A DNA stretch of 7,507 bases from contig JADFYC010000103.1 in the NCBI GenBank assembly GCA_015233295.1, positions 2,778 to 10,284 on the forward strand, given 5' to 3'. Made by a program: the position numbers and the translations under genes. A model generated the notes under the pieces. It did no database searches. It saw only the letters and a program-made list of their open reading frames with translations, and was not told the DNA's origin. This document shows positions 6,903 to 7,507 of this stretch, piece after piece (the first letter of the stretch is position 1; each line of letters begins with the position of its first letter). Source of the DNA: Deltaproteobacteria bacterium (GTDB lineage Bacteria > Desulfobacterota > JADFXK01).

Positions 6903-7507
6903 ATGAGCGATAATTTTATTAGGTTCCGTGCCATTAGAAAATCGCTTGACCGCCCATTCGGTACAGTCCCGAAAGGGAACGAAGCTAGGCACCTCAACAC
7001 GCTGGCCTCTATGATAAACGGTATAATTGCCAGTAAGAGGACCAACCTTCCCCCAATCGCCAGTAAAACGCCGATCAGCATCAAACAAGAGATCATCACT
7101 AAGAGATTCAGTCGGTGGATTGATAATTTTAATATAAAGGAAAAACTATATCTTATGCCTTATGCCATAGAATTATTAGCTGCATTGTCACCGTCTGAGA
7201 TCACCCTAGCCATGGATGGCAGTACCGTAGGCCGAAACTGTATTTGCCTTATGGTCAGTGTTATTTATAAAAATAGGGCCTTGCCCCTAGCCTGGTTTGT
7301 GATCGAGGGAAGCAAAGGCCATCTTCCGGAAATTATGCATCTCGATTTGCGATTTGATTGATGAGGTTCACAAAATCGTCCCAGATAATGCGACCGTTAT
7401 TTTCGTGGGCGATGGTGAGTTCGACGGTGTTTCTCTTCTTAAAAAGATAGAAAATTTCGCTTGGTTCTATGTATGTCGGACCGGCAAAGCGATTACCTAT
7501 TACCTTC
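6903..7507 (+). pseudogene. IS4-like DDE transposase, frameshifted and cut by the window edge
   Basis: The first open frame encodes 152 residues and ends at a TGA at 7359-7361. It contains LPYA-like LMPYAIELLAAL and then LAMDGSTVGRNCICLMVSVI followed by YKNRALPLAWFVIEGSKGH. This is the first catalytic-Asp block (D105) of an IS4-type DDE transposase. The continuation lies in another frame: DLIDEVHKIVPDNATVIFVG, then DGEFDGVSLL with the second catalytic Asp, and WFYVCRTGKAITYYL to the window end. Removing one copy of the 7-bp direct repeat at 7343-7356 joins the halves as HLDLIDEVHKIVP, exactly as expected of the family. The product would cut and paste its own element at terminal inverted repeats. 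The catalytic Glu and the right end are outside the window. The exact IS subgroup is not certain. Confidence 0.82.
7343..7356 (+). repeat. 7-bp tandem duplication that frameshifts the transposase
   Basis: CGATTTG occurs twice, back to back (7343-7349 and 7350-7356). An extra seven bases shifts the frame by one and brings in the TGA at 7359. Deleting either copy restores a continuous, conserved reading frame, so the duplication is the probable single inactivating lesion within the visible part. Confidence 0.88.

Noticed and set aside
6833..7099. Minus-strand 88-codon and 69-codon ORFs, one with hydrophobic segments
   Set aside because: They are antisense to the transposase start, which has a clear ribosome binding site and family motifs. 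The hydrophobicity is a by-product.

Overview
The window looks like bacterial chromosome, most likely from an environmental, sulfate-reducer-like member of the Desulfobacterota. This rests on gene style only: a chimeric periplasmic-binding/multi-PAS sensor with the 'NRLVVGREIRMLYLKQEINEL' type linker, a secreted protein with paired DUF1566 ('DWRLP.xKEL') domains, and a load of decayed IS genes. The genus cannot be read from the sequence.

Left part (1-5285): two large, intact, co-directional genes, 39 bp apart and probably one operon. The first (93-2924) encodes a membrane sensor with a signal peptide, a periplasmic SBP_bac_3-type binding domain, one transmembrane helix, three PAS domains and a C-terminal V4R domain with a plausible metal site. 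It has no recognisable kinase, cyclase, phosphodiesterase or DNA-binding output. The second (2964-5285) encodes an exported protein with two DUF1566/Lcl_C domains followed by six tandem 50-residue FG-GAP/VCBS repeats carrying calcium-binding DxNxDG loops. An imperfect inverted repeat lies upstream of the preferred start of the first gene.

Right part (5286-7507): a graveyard of mobile-element genes, becoming AT-rich between about 6600 and 6900. On the minus strand is a broken DUF4338 (DruA-like) gene that has lost about 45 internal codons and its frame. Upstream of it, also on the minus strand, is a 55-codon small ORF of unknown meaning. On the plus strand is a fragment of an ISL3-family transposase carrying one stop codon and one 1-nt frameshift. 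Last is the first part of an IS4-like DDE transposase, which has a good ribosome binding site but is frameshifted by an exact 7-bp tandem duplication. It runs off the window's right edge.

How the genes work together: the sensor and the exported DUF1566/FG-GAP protein may be linked functionally because they share an apparent operon, but nothing in the sequence gives the signal or the output. The mobile-element remnants look like unrelated decay that has accumulated downstream of the operon. I do not see a complete new defence system or mobile system. The most unusual intact gene is the kinase-less SBP-PAS3-V4R sensor.
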